Below, piece after piece: positions 1-6,803 of a stretch of 10,789 nucleotides of DNA (its first letter is position 1; every line of letters begins with the position of its first letter). The stretch is from an uncultured Burkholderiaceae bacterium. GTDB lineage: Bacteria; Pseudomonadota; Gammaproteobacteria; Burkholderiales; Burkholderiaceae. The notes below the pieces were generated by a model, which ran no database searches, was not told where the DNA came from, and saw nothing but the letters and a program-made list of their open reading frames with translations. The position numbers were made by a program, and so were the translations under genes. Where the stretch lies: contig CALMCK010000106.1 of assembly GCA_937862845.1 (NCBI GenBank), positions 1 to 10,789 on the forward strand. The letters are read 5' to 3'.

Positions 1-258
1 ATTTTATCGTTCGGCGTGCAAGACGGCCTCGCAGGCGGCACACGCTTTATTGATGCATTGAAACTGGTCACACGCCTCGTCAATATCGGCGATACCAAAA
101 GCCTCGCCTGCCATCCCGCCACCACCACCCACCGTCAACTCAACGCCGAAGAGCTCGCCAAAGCAGGTGTCTCCGAAGACCTTGTGCGCTTGTCGGTCGG
201 TATTGAGCACATCGACGACATCATTGCTGACTTGGAGCAAGCCTTGGCCAAAGTGTGA
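1..258 (+). CDS. metY: O-acetylhomoserine aminocarboxypropyltransferase (sulfhydrylase), C-terminal fragment
   Basis: Only the last 85 codons are present; the reading frame is open to the left edge and ends at TGA 256-258. The visible part matches the C-terminal domain of the Cys/Met-metabolism PLP enzymes. It shows a GDTKSLACHPATTTH segment, in which the HPATTTH stretch is typical of the family, and then the segment LVRLSVGIEHIDDIIADLEQAL, whose Arg in LVRLS is the conserved substrate-carboxylate ligand. The VGIEHIDDIIADL ending favours the O-acetylhomoserine sulfhydrylase branch over cystathionine synthases or lyases. Family members make homocysteine from O-acetylhomoserine and sulfide in the cytosol; some accept methanethiol. 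The family is about 425-435 residues long, so the PLP lysine and most of the active site lie outside the window. A related O-succinylhomoserine enzyme (MetZ) cannot be fully excluded from the fragment. Confidence 0.88.
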   Translation: MLSFGVQDGLAGGTRFIDALKLVTRLVNIGDTKSLACHPATTTHRQLNAEELAKAGVSEDLVRLSVGIEHIDDIIADLEQALAKV

Positions 259-283
259 TGAGCCCAGTGTGACGTCAAACAAT

Positions 284-310
284 AATCCGCTCCGTGTGAG
301 CGGATTTTTT
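284..310 (+). terminator. Rho-independent terminator of metY
   Basis: An 8-bp perfect stem (284-291 with 299-306) with a 7-base loop runs straight into a run of six T at 305-310. It starts 25 bases after the metY stop and lies before the next gene on the same strand, so the two units are separated. Confidence 0.88.
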
Positions 311-347
311 GTGTGCACAGTGTTCGATTCAGCAAGTTTCGGGTGGT

Positions 348-353
348 TATTAT
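348..353 (+). promoter_or_regulatory. Possible -10 element of the ada-like/alkB operon
   Basis: TATTAT matches the sigma-70 -10 consensus at five of six positions and lies 40 bases before the preferred start of the ada-like gene, after the metY terminator. No good -35 hexamer lies 16-18 bases upstream; the closest, TTCGAT at 323-328, is 19 bases away. A weak -35 would fit an activator-dependent promoter, but no known Ada box could be identified. This is a weak call. Confidence 0.3.
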
Positions 354-393
354 GCTGACTCAATGGCACAATCACACCATCAAGGAGAATTGT

Positions 394-1236
394 ATGAACA
401 CCGCCACACGAGACTATGACCGCATCGCCGAGGCGATTGACTTTATCCAAACACGGTTTCAATCACAACCGAGTCTGGACGACGTGGCCGCGCATGTGCA
501 CCTCTCGCCTTATCATTTTCAGCGTTTATTCAGTGACTGGGTGGGCACCAGCCCAAAGAAATTTTTGCAATACATCAGCATCAACTATGCCAAAAACCTA
601 TTGAAAGACAACGCATCATTGCAGGATGCAGCGCTGGACACAGGCCTATCAGGCGCGAGTCGGCTGCATGATTTGTTTGTGCAGATTGAAGGCATGACAC
701 CCGGTGAGTTTAAAAACGGTGGCGAGCAGCTGCACATACGCCACAGCATCGCGCAGACACCCTTCGGGGATGTGCTGGTAGCCTCCACCGACAAAGGCAT
801 TTGCCACATGGCATTTTGTGACGACACCGCCGAGGCGATTGACAAACTGATGGGGCACTTTCCCAATGCGCACTATCAGCAAAGCAGTGATGAGATGCAG
901 CGCAATGCACTGTTGATTTTTAAACAAAACGGCCACGAACTCAAGCAAGTAAAACTGCACCTCAAAGGCACAGAGTTTCAGCTCAAAGTCTGGGAAGCAC
1001 TGCTTAAAATCCCCGCCGGTCAACTCATCAGCTACGGCCAACTCGCGCAACGCATAGACAAGCCAAAAGCCGCACGCGCCGTCGGCACGGCCAACGGAGA
1101 CAACCCCGTTGCATTTTTAATCCCATGCCATCGCGTCATTCAATCCAGCGGCGCACTCGGCGGCTACCACTGGGGATTGTCGCGCAAAGCGGCGATGATC
1201 GGTTGGGAAGCCGCGCAGCAAGCAGCCAAGGATTGA
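394..1236 (+). CDS. AraC-type HTH / methylated-DNA-protein-cysteine methyltransferase (Ada-like, no N-terminal sensor domain)
   Basis: 280 residues with two domains. Residues about 5-108 form a complete AraC/XylS double helix-turn-helix: SLDDVAAHVHLSPYHFQRLFSDWVG, then a second unit ending in GMTPGEFK. Residues about 115-272 form an O6-alkylguanine-DNA methyltransferase with the suicide-acceptor motif PCHR (Cys245), the DNA-intercalating Arg228 in RAVG, Asn237, and Tyr214 in SYGQLA. The enzyme would move the alkyl group from O6-alkylguanine to Cys245. E. coli Ada (354 residues) carries in addition an N-terminal zinc domain that takes a methyl from phosphotriesters and switches on the activator; this protein has no such domain and no Cys cluster before the HTH. 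The ATG at 394 is preferred because AAGGAG at 382-387 lies six bases before it and family similarity begins there. In-frame starts at 313 (GTG) and 352 (ATG) are possible but poorly supported. It is followed by alkB after one base. Whether it regulates transcription is inference. Confidence 0.9.
   Translation: MNTATRDYDRIAEAIDFIQTRFQSQPSLDDVAAHVHLSPYHFQRLFSDWVGTSPKKFLQYISINYAKNLLKDNASLQDAALDTGLSGASRLHDLFVQIEGMTPGEFKNGGEQLHIRHSIAQTPFGDVLVASTDKGICHMAFCDDTAEAIDKLMGHFPNAHYQQSSDEMQRNALLIFKQNGHELKQVKLHLKGTEFQLKVWEALLKIPAGQLISYGQLAQRIDKPKAARAVGTANGDNPVAFLIPCHRVIQSSGALGGYHWGLSRKAAMIGWEAAQQAAKD
1228..1232 (+). promoter_or_regulatory. Shine-Dalgarno of alkB inside the end of the ada-like gene
   Basis: AAGGA lies within the last codons of the upstream gene, five bases before the ATG at 1238. 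With the stop TGA (1234-1236) and the start separated by one base, this layout suggests translational coupling of the two repair genes. Confidence 0.75.
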
Positions 1237-1237
1237 C

Positions 1238-1858
1238 ATGGACTTATTCAACGACGCCTTCGACCCACACCTCAACCTTCTGCCGCACGACGGCACAGTG
1301 AACTACCACGGCGCGATACTCAGCACCGCGCAAGCCGACGCGTATTTCACCGAGCTCAACCAAACCATCGACTGGCAACATGACACCGCGCGCATCAGCG
1401 GCCAAATCATCAACACCGCCCGCCAAGTCGCATGGCACGCCAGCGAGCCATTTGCCTACACCTACTCAGGCACCACCAAAATCGCACTGCCTTGGACAGA
1501 CGCACTGCTCGAGCTCAAAAAAATCGTCGAAAAACAAAGCCACGCCACCTACAACGCCTGCCTGCTCAACCGTTACAACGACGGCAGCCAAGGCATGGCG
1601 TGGCACAGCGACGCTGAAAAAGATTTACAAAAAAATGGCACCATCGCCTCCATCAGTCTCGGCGCCGAACGCCGATTCGCCTTCAAACACAAACGCACCG
1701 ATGACACCGTCTCGCTCACATTGCAACACGGCAGCCTGCTCATCATGGCGGATGACACGCAAACCCACTGGCTGCATCGACTGCCACCGCTTGTTGGGGT
1801 GTCTTCTGCGCGAATCAACCTCACGTTCAGAACAATGGTGACAAAGCAAGTGCGGTGA
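1238..1858 (+). CDS. alkB: AlkB-family 2-oxoglutarate/Fe(II) dioxygenase, DNA/RNA dealkylation repair
   Basis: 206 residues. The AlkB double-stranded beta-helix core is clear. NRYNDG at 111-116 is followed by the iron ligands His123 and Asp125 in WHSDAE, then His180 in HWLHRLP, and finally the 2-oxoglutarate-binding RINLTFR with Arg192 and Arg198. The spacing and the wording HWxHxLP...RxNLTFR resemble human ALKBH2/3 and the bacterial homologues of that type more than E. coli AlkB. Such enzymes oxidise N1-methyladenine and N3-methylcytosine and so restore the base, releasing formaldehyde, CO2 and succinate. It acts in the cytoplasm on DNA and possibly RNA. Its start overlaps functionally with the end of the ada-like gene, as in the E. 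coli ada-alkB operon, so both are expected on one mRNA. The family call is firm; the exact lesion preference is inferred. Confidence 0.92.
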   Translation: MDLFNDAFDPHLNLLPHDGTVNYHGAILSTAQADAYFTELNQTIDWQHDTARISGQIINTARQVAWHASEPFAYTYSGTTKIALPWTDALLELKKIVEKQSHATYNACLLNRYNDGSQGMAWHSDAEKDLQKNGTIASISLGAERRFAFKHKRTDDTVSLTLQHGSLLIMADDTQTHWLHRLPPLVGVSSARINLTFRTMVTKQVR

Positions 1859-1869
1859 GGCGTTGAAAA

Positions 1870-1902
1870 TTTAAAAAGCGGACAAATTGTCCGCTTTTTA
1901 AA
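1870..1902. terminator. Bidirectional terminator between alkB and clpB
   Basis: A perfect 16-bp inverted repeat (1870-1885 with 1887-1902) is built around GCGGAC/GTCCGC with A-rich and T-rich flanks, so each strand shows a GC stem followed by T residues. It sits 11 bases after the alkB stop and 13 bases beyond the clpB stop, between two convergent genes, and can serve both. Confidence 0.88.
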
Positions 1903-1915
1903 TGATAGTCAGGGT

Positions 1916-4498
1916 TTAAGAAAACACAAACGAGCCGTCGATCCAGTCCACTTTTATCACTGATTTTGGTGCGTATTGCCCTGCGAGTATCGCGCGGGCG
2001 AGTGGGTTTTCGATGTGTTGGCTGATGGCGCGTTTGAGTGGGCGTGCGCCGTAGGCGGCATCGAAGCCTGCTTCGGCGATGGCTGCGACGGCGGCGGGTG
2101 TGACGTTGAGCGTTAAATCTTGTTCGCTCAGGCGTGCGGTTAAGCGTTGCAGTTGGATTTTTGCAATGCCTTGGATGTTTGCCGCTGTGAGGTTGTCGAA
2201 CACGACCACTTCGTCAATGCGGTTGATGAATTCTGGACGAAAGTGTTGTTTGACTTCGTTCATGACGGCGGTCTGAATCACATCGTGGGTTGAGCCTGCG
2301 AGGCGTGCGATTTCGTGCGAGCCGAGGTTGGAGGTCATGACGATGACGGTGTTTTTAAAGTCAACGGTGCGGCCTTGGCCGTCGGTCATGCGGCCATCGT
2401 CGAGGGCTTGCAGGAGGACATTGAACACATCGGGGTGTGCTTTTTCGACTTCGTCGAGCAGTATCACGCTGTAGGGTTTGCGGCGCACGGCTTCGGTGAG
2501 GTAGCCGCCAGACTCGTAGCCGACATAGCCAGGGGGCGCGCCGATGAGGCGGGCGACGGAGTGCTTCTCCATGTATTCGGACATGTCGATGCGGATGAGG
2601 TGGTCTTCAGAGTCGAACAAAAATGCGGCGAGTGCTTTGCACAGCTCGGTTTTGCCGACGCCTGTCGCGCCGAGAAAGAGAAATGAGCCGTAGGGTTTGT
2701 TCGGGTCGGATAAGCCCGCGCGTGAGCGGGTGATGACGTCGGCGACTTTTTGGACGGCATCAATCTGGCCGACGACGCGCTGGTGCAGATGCTCGGCCAT
2801 GGCGAGCAGTTTTTCGCGTTCGCCTTGCAGCATTTTTGACACAGGAATGCCTGTCGAGCGGCTGATGACGTCGGCGATTTCCTCTACCCCAACTTGGGTT
2901 TTGAGGAGGCGCGGCTTGATCGCCGTGGTCAGCTCGGCGGTTTCGGTTTCTTTGAGCTGGCGTTCGAGTTCGGGCAGCTGGCCGTATTGAATCTCGGCCA
3001 CTTTATCGAGCTGACCGTTGCGTTGAAACTCGACCATTTGGTTGCGCAGCGCATCGATTTTTTCTTTGATGTTCGCTGAGCCTTGTGCTTGGGCTTTTTC
3101 GCGGCGCCATTCTTCATCGAGGTCGGCGAGCTCTTTCTCGAGGCTGTCCATTTCTTGTTCGAGCAGCTCGAGGCGGGTCACGCTGGCATCATCGGTTTCG
3201 CGTTTGAGGGCTTCGCTTTCGATTTTTAACTGTATTAAGCGGCGCTCTAATTTATCCAGTGATTCTGGTTTTGAGTCGATTTCGATTTTGATGCGCGCGG
3301 CGGCTTCGTCAATCAAATCAATCGCTTTGTCGGGTAAAAACCGATCGGTGATGTAGCGGTGGCTTAACGTCGCGGCGGCAACGATGGCCGGATCGGTGAT
3401 GTCAACGCCGTGGTGTACTTCGTATTTTTCTTGTAAGCCGCGCAAAATCGCAATCGTTGATTCGACGCTCGGCTCGTTGACCATGACTTTTTGGAAGCGG
3501 CGTTCGAGCGCGGCGTCCTTTTCGAGTGAGCTTCTGTATTCGTTTAATGTGGTTGCGCCGATGCAGTGCAAGTCGCCACGGGCAAGCGCTGGCTTGAGCA
3601 TGTTGCCCGCGTCAATCGAGCCTTCTGCTTTGCCTGCGCCGACCATGGTGTGGATTTCGTCGATGAACACGATGGTTTGCCCCGCGTCTTGCTCGACTTC
3701 ATTTAAAACCGCTTTCAAGCGTTCTTCGAAGTCGCCACGGTATTTCGCGCCCGCGAGCAGGGCGGCCATGTCGAGCACCAAAATGCGCTTTTCTTTCAGG
3801 CTGTCGGGCACTTCGCCGTTGACGATGCGCTGCGCGAGACCTTCAACAATCGCGGTTTTACCCACACCCGGTTCGCCGATGAGGACGGGGTTGTTTTTTG
3901 AGCGGCGTTGCAAAATCTGTATCGTGCGGCGGATTTCATCGTCGCGACCAATCACAGGATCGAGTTTGCCAGAGCGGGCGCGCTCGGTTAAATCGAGGGT
4001 GTATTTTTTGAGGGCTTCTCGGCTGGTCTCGCTGTTTGGGTTGTCCACGTTTTTTCCTTTGCGGATGGATTCGATGGCGGCGAGCAGTGTTTTCTCGTTC
4101 AGCCCCATCGTGTTGAATGCTTTTTTGAGCGGGTGTTTGCTGTCCTTATCAAGCAATGCCAGCAGCAACATCTCGGACGCAACATACGTGTCGCCATATT
4201 GTTTTGCATGGTTTTGTGCGCGCTGCATGATTTGCACCAAGTCACTTGAAAGCATCGGTGTACCGCTGCTGGTGTTGACAGTTGGCAAAGCATCGAGGGC
4301 TTGTTTGACGATGGACTTCACACGGGTTGAATCGAGGCCTGCATAGCGCAGCAATGCGGGCAAACTGCCGTCCAAGTCATTCATCATGGCTTGGATGACG
4401 TGTGTCGCATCAATGCTGGACTGGCCTTTTTCTTGGGCGAGTGTTTGCGCGTTTTGTAGGGCGGATTGAAAGCTGCTGGTGAATTGTTCGATGTTCAT
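1916..4498 (-). CDS. clpB: ATP-dependent protein disaggregase ClpB (Hsp100)
   Basis: 860 residues, the normal length for ClpB (E. coli 857). The order is an N-terminal Clp domain (about 1-145), then AAA+ module 1 with Walker A GEPGVGKT (208-215), Walker B IVFIDE (276-281), a KYRG pore loop (252-255) and Arg pair LERRF (331-335). A long coiled-coil middle domain follows (about 405-525), then AAA+ module 2 with Walker A GATGVGKT (610-617), pore loop GYVG (657-660) and Walker B VILLDE (678-683). The middle domain and the absence of a ClpP-docking IGF/L loop separate it from ClpA. With DnaK-DnaJ-GrpE it pulls polypeptides out of aggregates in the cytoplasm. The start ATG has AGGAG (4506-4510) seven bases upstream. 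A heat-shock promoter lies just before it, and an internal GTG start may give a second, N-terminally truncated form. Confidence 0.98.
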   Translation of the reverse strand: MNIEQFTSSFQSALQNAQTLAQEKGQSSIDATHVIQAMMNDLDGSLPALLRYAGLDSTRVKSIVKQALDALPTVNTSSGTPMLSSDLVQIMQRAQNHAKQYGDTYVASEMLLLALLDKDSKHPLKKAFNTMGLNEKTLLAAIESIRKGKNVDNPNSETSREALKKYTLDLTERARSGKLDPVIGRDDEIRRTIQILQRRSKNNPVLIGEPGVGKTAIVEGLAQRIVNGEVPDSLKEKRILVLDMAALLAGAKYRGDFEERLKAVLNEVEQDAGQTIVFIDEIHTMVGAGKAEGSIDAGNMLKPALARGDLHCIGATTLNEYRSSLEKDAALERRFQKVMVNEPSVESTIAILRGLQEKYEVHHGVDITDPAIVAAATLSHRYITDRFLPDKAIDLIDEAAARIKIEIDSKPESLDKLERRLIQLKIESEALKRETDDASVTRLELLEQEMDSLEKELADLDEEWRREKAQAQGSANIKEKIDALRNQMVEFQRNGQLDKVAEIQYGQLPELERQLKETETAELTTAIKPRLLKTQVGVEEIADVISRSTGIPVSKMLQGEREKLLAMAEHLHQRVVGQIDAVQKVADVITRSRAGLSDPNKPYGSFLFLGATGVGKTELCKALAAFLFDSEDHLIRIDMSEYMEKHSVARLIGAPPGYVGYESGGYLTEAVRRKPYSVILLDEVEKAHPDVFNVLLQALDDGRMTDGQGRTVDFKNTVIVMTSNLGSHEIARLAGSTHDVIQTAVMNEVKQHFRPEFINRIDEVVVFDNLTAANIQGIAKIQLQRLTARLSEQDLTLNVTPAAVAAIAEAGFDAAYGARPLKRAISQHIENPLARAILAGQYAPKSVIKVDWIDGSFVFS
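4046..4060 (-). promoter_or_regulatory. Internal translation start for short ClpB (Val151 GTG with Shine-Dalgarno)
   Basis: On the minus strand, AAAGGA (4055-4060) is followed by six bases and an in-frame GTG (4046-4048) at codon 151, right after the N-terminal domain. E. coli ClpB is known to use a GTG at Val149 to make a form lacking the N domain, and this site falls at the equivalent linker. The predicted product is 710 residues. The site is seen in the sequence; its use is inferred by analogy. Confidence 0.65.
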
Positions 4499-4505
4499 GA
4501 TGGGG

Positions 4506-4510
4506 CTCCT
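4506..4510 (-). promoter_or_regulatory. Shine-Dalgarno of clpB
   Basis: AGGAG on the minus strand lies seven bases before the clpB ATG (4496-4498) and fixes the start. Confidence 0.8.
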
Positions 4511-4530
4511 GATGATAATCTGTTAATGAT

Positions 4531-4562
4531 TATTTTGGGGTGTTCATTGTATTTTCAAGGGG
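4531..4562 (-). promoter_or_regulatory. Sigma-32 (heat-shock) promoter of clpB
   Basis: Read on the minus strand, CCCCTTGAAA (4553-4562) is a near-perfect sigma-32 -35 element. It is followed after 12 bases by CCCCAAAATA (4531-4540), close to the -10 consensus CCCCATTTA. The 12-base gap between CTTGAAA and CCCC equals that of the E. coli groE promoter as I recall it. The predicted start point lies about 25-30 bases before the clpB ATG. clpB is a classic RpoH regulon member, so position and gene function agree. Confidence 0.85.
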
Positions 4563-4583
4563 CATTGTGCGCCAGTCAGCGAC

Positions 4584-4612
4584 AAAAAAGATGGGCATTG
4601 CCCATCTTTTTT
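4584..4612. terminator. Terminator of prlC, insulating clpB (bidirectional shape)
   Basis: A 13-bp perfect inverted repeat (4584-4596 with 4600-4612) has a GATGGGC/GCCCATC core, a three-base loop, and runs of six A and six T on either side. On the minus strand it follows the prlC stop (4639-4641) by 26 bases and lies just before the clpB promoter, so clpB is transcribed separately from prlC. Confidence 0.88.
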
Positions 4613-4638
4613 GGTTGTTTGTCTATCAACTGATGGGG

Positions 4639-6699
4639 CTATGCCGCCAATCCGCTGTGTCGCAACAGCGCATCGACGCTGGGCTCACGCCCCATAAACC
4701 CTTTGAATGAGTCCATCGCTGGGCGTGAGCCGCCGACGGCGAGGATGTTTTGCCAGTACTTTTGGCCGAGTTCTGAATTGAGCAGCGGTGCGTTGTTTTG
4801 CATCGCTGTTTCAAATGCGGAGAAGGCATCGGCGGACAGCACTTCGGCCCATTTGTAGCTGTAGTATCCAGCGGCGTAACCGCCTGCGAAGATATGGCCA
4901 AAGCTGTGCTGGAAGCGATTGTACGCGGGTGTCGCTGCGACGGCGAATTCAGCGCGCACGTCGGCGAGCACGGTGTTGATCGCATCTGGCGTGTCGGCGC
5001 GATACTCGGCGTGCAGGATGATGTCGTACAGCGAAAACTCGACTTGGCGCAGCATTTGTAGGCCTGATTGAAAGTTTTTCGCGGCGAGCATTTTATCAAA
5101 CAATGCGCGCGGTAACACAGCGCCTGTGTCGATGTGTGCGCTCATGCGGGCGAGGATGTCGTAGTCCCAGCAGAAGTTTTCCATAAACTGACTGGGCAGC
5201 TCGACGGCATCCCACTCGACGCCACGGATGCCTGAGACAGACAAATCGTTCACCTGCGTGAGCAGATGGTGCAGTGCGTGGCCAGACTCGTGGAACAAGG
5301 TGATGAGATCGTCGTGGGTCAGCGTGGTTTCTGCGCCGTCGGCGGGCGGGGTGAAATTACACACCATCAGTGCAACAGGGGTTTGCTGTGTGCCGTCGGT
5401 TTTAAGGCAGCGCGAGCGGACTTCATCCATCCATGCGCCTTGGTTTTTACCCGTTCGTGCGTAAGGGTCGAGGTAGACGCCACCGATGACGGCGCCGTCT
5501 TTGATGAGTTGAAAAAACTGCACATCTGGGTGCCACACCTGTGCGGCGACGCGCACGAGTTGCACGCCAAATAATTCGTGAATGACGTGAAACAAGCCAT
5601 CGAGGGATTTGCTCAATGGAAAGTGGTCTTTGACTTCTTGTTCTGAAAAATCATAGCGCGCTTGGCGCAACTTTTCAGAGGTGTAAGTGGCATCCCATGC
5701 CTGCATGTCCTCGATGCCGAGCTGTTCGCGCGCGAAGTTTTGCAGCTCGCTGTAATCGGTCAATGCGCTGGTGCGGGCTTTGGCGGAAAGGTGTTTGAGA
5801 AAGTCGGTGACCTGCGGCACGGACTCAGCCATTTTGGTGGCCAGTGAGACCTGCGCATAATTATCATAGCCGAGCAGGGCGGCGAGGCGCTGATGGGCTT
5901 TGAGGATGCTTTGCATATGGCGCGTGTTGTCGAACTCGGGTTGGACTGGGTTGGCGTCCGAGGCGCGCGTGACATAGGCTTGATACACGCGTTCGCGCAG
6001 GGCGCGGTTTTCGGCATACTGCATGACGGGGAAATAAGATGGGAAGTGCAGGGTGATTTTATAGCCGTCTTTATCATCCGCCTGAGCGGCAGCGCGCATG
6101 GCGGCGATGGCTTCGTCGGGAATACCAGTGAGCTCGTCGAGTGTGGCAAAGTAGGCAAATGCATTGGTCGCATCAAGTACGTTTTCAGAAAACTTCGCTT
6201 GCAGCGCAGAAGCCTCTGTGGACAGGCTGAGGAATTCGGCTTTGTCCGCATCATTGAGCAACGCGCCAGAGAGTTTAAAGTCGCGCAGGGCTTGATGGAT
6301 GATGTGTTGGCGAGTCGTTGAGAGTTGTGAAAAATGTGGTTCTTTGGCCAAAGTTTGATAATGACTCAACAGCATTTCGCTTTGGCCCAATGTTGTCCAA
6401 AACACCGTCACTTCTTCGAGATGCGCATTGTAAGCCTCGCGCCACTCAGCAGTGTCCACCACATGATGGCAATGCGACACGACTCCCCAAATGCGCGAGA
6501 GTTGCTCGGTCGCCGCTTCGAGTGGTGTGATGAAACTGTCCCAGTGGACGTCGGCAGCGCTCATCGACTCTGCGTGCTTGAAGGCTGCGCGCGCTTGTGT
6601 GAGTGCGCTGTTGACCGCTTCGGCGACGTGGTCGGGCGTGATGTCTGCGTAGCGGGGCAAGTCGGTGAGGTCGAGGAGCGGGTTGTGGTGTGTGGTCAT
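4639..6699 (-). CDS. prlC: Oligopeptidase A, M3-family zinc metallopeptidase
   Basis: 686 residues from the preferred start (E. coli OpdA/PrlC about 680). The C-terminal half carries the M3 zinc site: HESGH at 470-474 supplies two His ligands and the catalytic Glu, and Glu500 in DAVELPSQFMENF supplies the third ligand at the same 29-residue distance as in thimet oligopeptidase. The N-terminal half is the helical region that closes the narrow M3 channel. The enzyme cleaves short peptides in the cytoplasm, including signal peptide remnants and products of larger proteases. The ATG at 6697-6699 is chosen because the protein then begins MTTHHNPLLDL, like MTNPLL in E. coli. An in-frame ATG at 6730-6732 adds 11 residues but lies inside an inverted repeat and has no clear ribosome site. 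The Ser in HESGH replaces the Phe of E. coli HEFGH and is not a ligand position. darP lies 104 bases upstream on the same strand. Confidence 0.95.
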   Translation of the reverse strand: MTTHHNPLLDLTDLPRYADITPDHVAEAVNSALTQARAAFKHAESMSAADVHWDSFITPLEAATEQLSRIWGVVSHCHHVVDTAEWREAYNAHLEEVTVFWTTLGQSEMLLSHYQTLAKEPHFSQLSTTRQHIIHQALRDFKLSGALLNDADKAEFLSLSTEASALQAKFSENVLDATNAFAYFATLDELTGIPDEAIAAMRAAAQADDKDGYKITLHFPSYFPVMQYAENRALRERVYQAYVTRASDANPVQPEFDNTRHMQSILKAHQRLAALLGYDNYAQVSLATKMAESVPQVTDFLKHLSAKARTSALTDYSELQNFAREQLGIEDMQAWDATYTSEKLRQARYDFSEQEVKDHFPLSKSLDGLFHVIHELFGVQLVRVAAQVWHPDVQFFQLIKDGAVIGGVYLDPYARTGKNQGAWMDEVRSRCLKTDGTQQTPVALMVCNFTPPADGAETTLTHDDLITLFHESGHALHHLLTQVNDLSVSGIRGVEWDAVELPSQFMENFCWDYDILARMSAHIDTGAVLPRALFDKMLAAKNFQSGLQMLRQVEFSLYDIILHAEYRADTPDAINTVLADVRAEFAVAATPAYNRFQHSFGHIFAGGYAAGYYSYKWAEVLSADAFSAFETAMQNNAPLLNSELGQKYWQNILAVGGSRPAMDSFKGFMGREPSVDALLRHSGLAA

Positions 6700-6725
6700 G
6701 GTGTGCTTTTTAAATAAATTAAAAC

Positions 6726-6779
6726 GCACCATTCACGTCGCAGGCTCGCAAGCGTGTGGCGTGAATGATGCGACGGTGC
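6726..6779 (-). repeat. Imperfect inverted repeat between darP and prlC
   Basis: ATTCACG (6731-6737) pairs with CGTGAAT (6760-6766), and outside it GCACC (6726-6730) pairs with GGTGC (6775-6779) across an 8-base bulge, giving up to 12 bp of stem. On the minus strand it begins 24 bases after the darP stop and is followed by a T-rich, interrupted stretch (GTTTTAATTTATTT). It could be a weak terminator or attenuator, or a mark at the prlC mRNA 5' end. The loop of about 22 bases is large for a standard terminator. Confidence 0.45.
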
Positions 6780-6803
6780 AGCAGTGTTTCAACGGGGGCG
6801 AGT

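Noticed and set aside
313..393. N-terminal extension of the ada-like protein from GTG 313 or ATG 352
   Set aside because: The added residues match no Ada domain, GTG 313 lies right after the metY terminator, and the ATG at 394 has the best ribosome site and fits the family start.
4..462. 152-codon open frame on the minus strand across metY and the ada-like start
   Set aside because: It is antisense to metY, runs through the metY terminator and the start of the ada-like gene, and shows no family features.
1380..1841. 153-codon frame overlapping alkB in another phase
   Set aside because: It is Ser/Pro/Thr-rich out-of-frame translation of alkB, whose own frame has complete catalytic motifs.
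3384..4346. 320-codon open frame on the plus strand opposite clpB
   Set aside because: It lies fully antisense to the well-conserved ClpB coding region, has a Ser/Arg-rich low-complexity composition typical of a GC-driven shadow frame, and resembles no family I know.
5086..5300. HESGH instead of HEFGH in PrlC as a possible active-site defect
   Set aside because: The changed residue is not a zinc ligand or the catalytic Glu; His470, Glu471, His474 and Glu500 are all present, so activity is expected.
6700..6732. 11-residue N-terminal extension of PrlC
   Set aside because: No clear ribosome site precedes it, it lies in the inverted repeat, and the protein from 6699 aligns with the known PrlC start.
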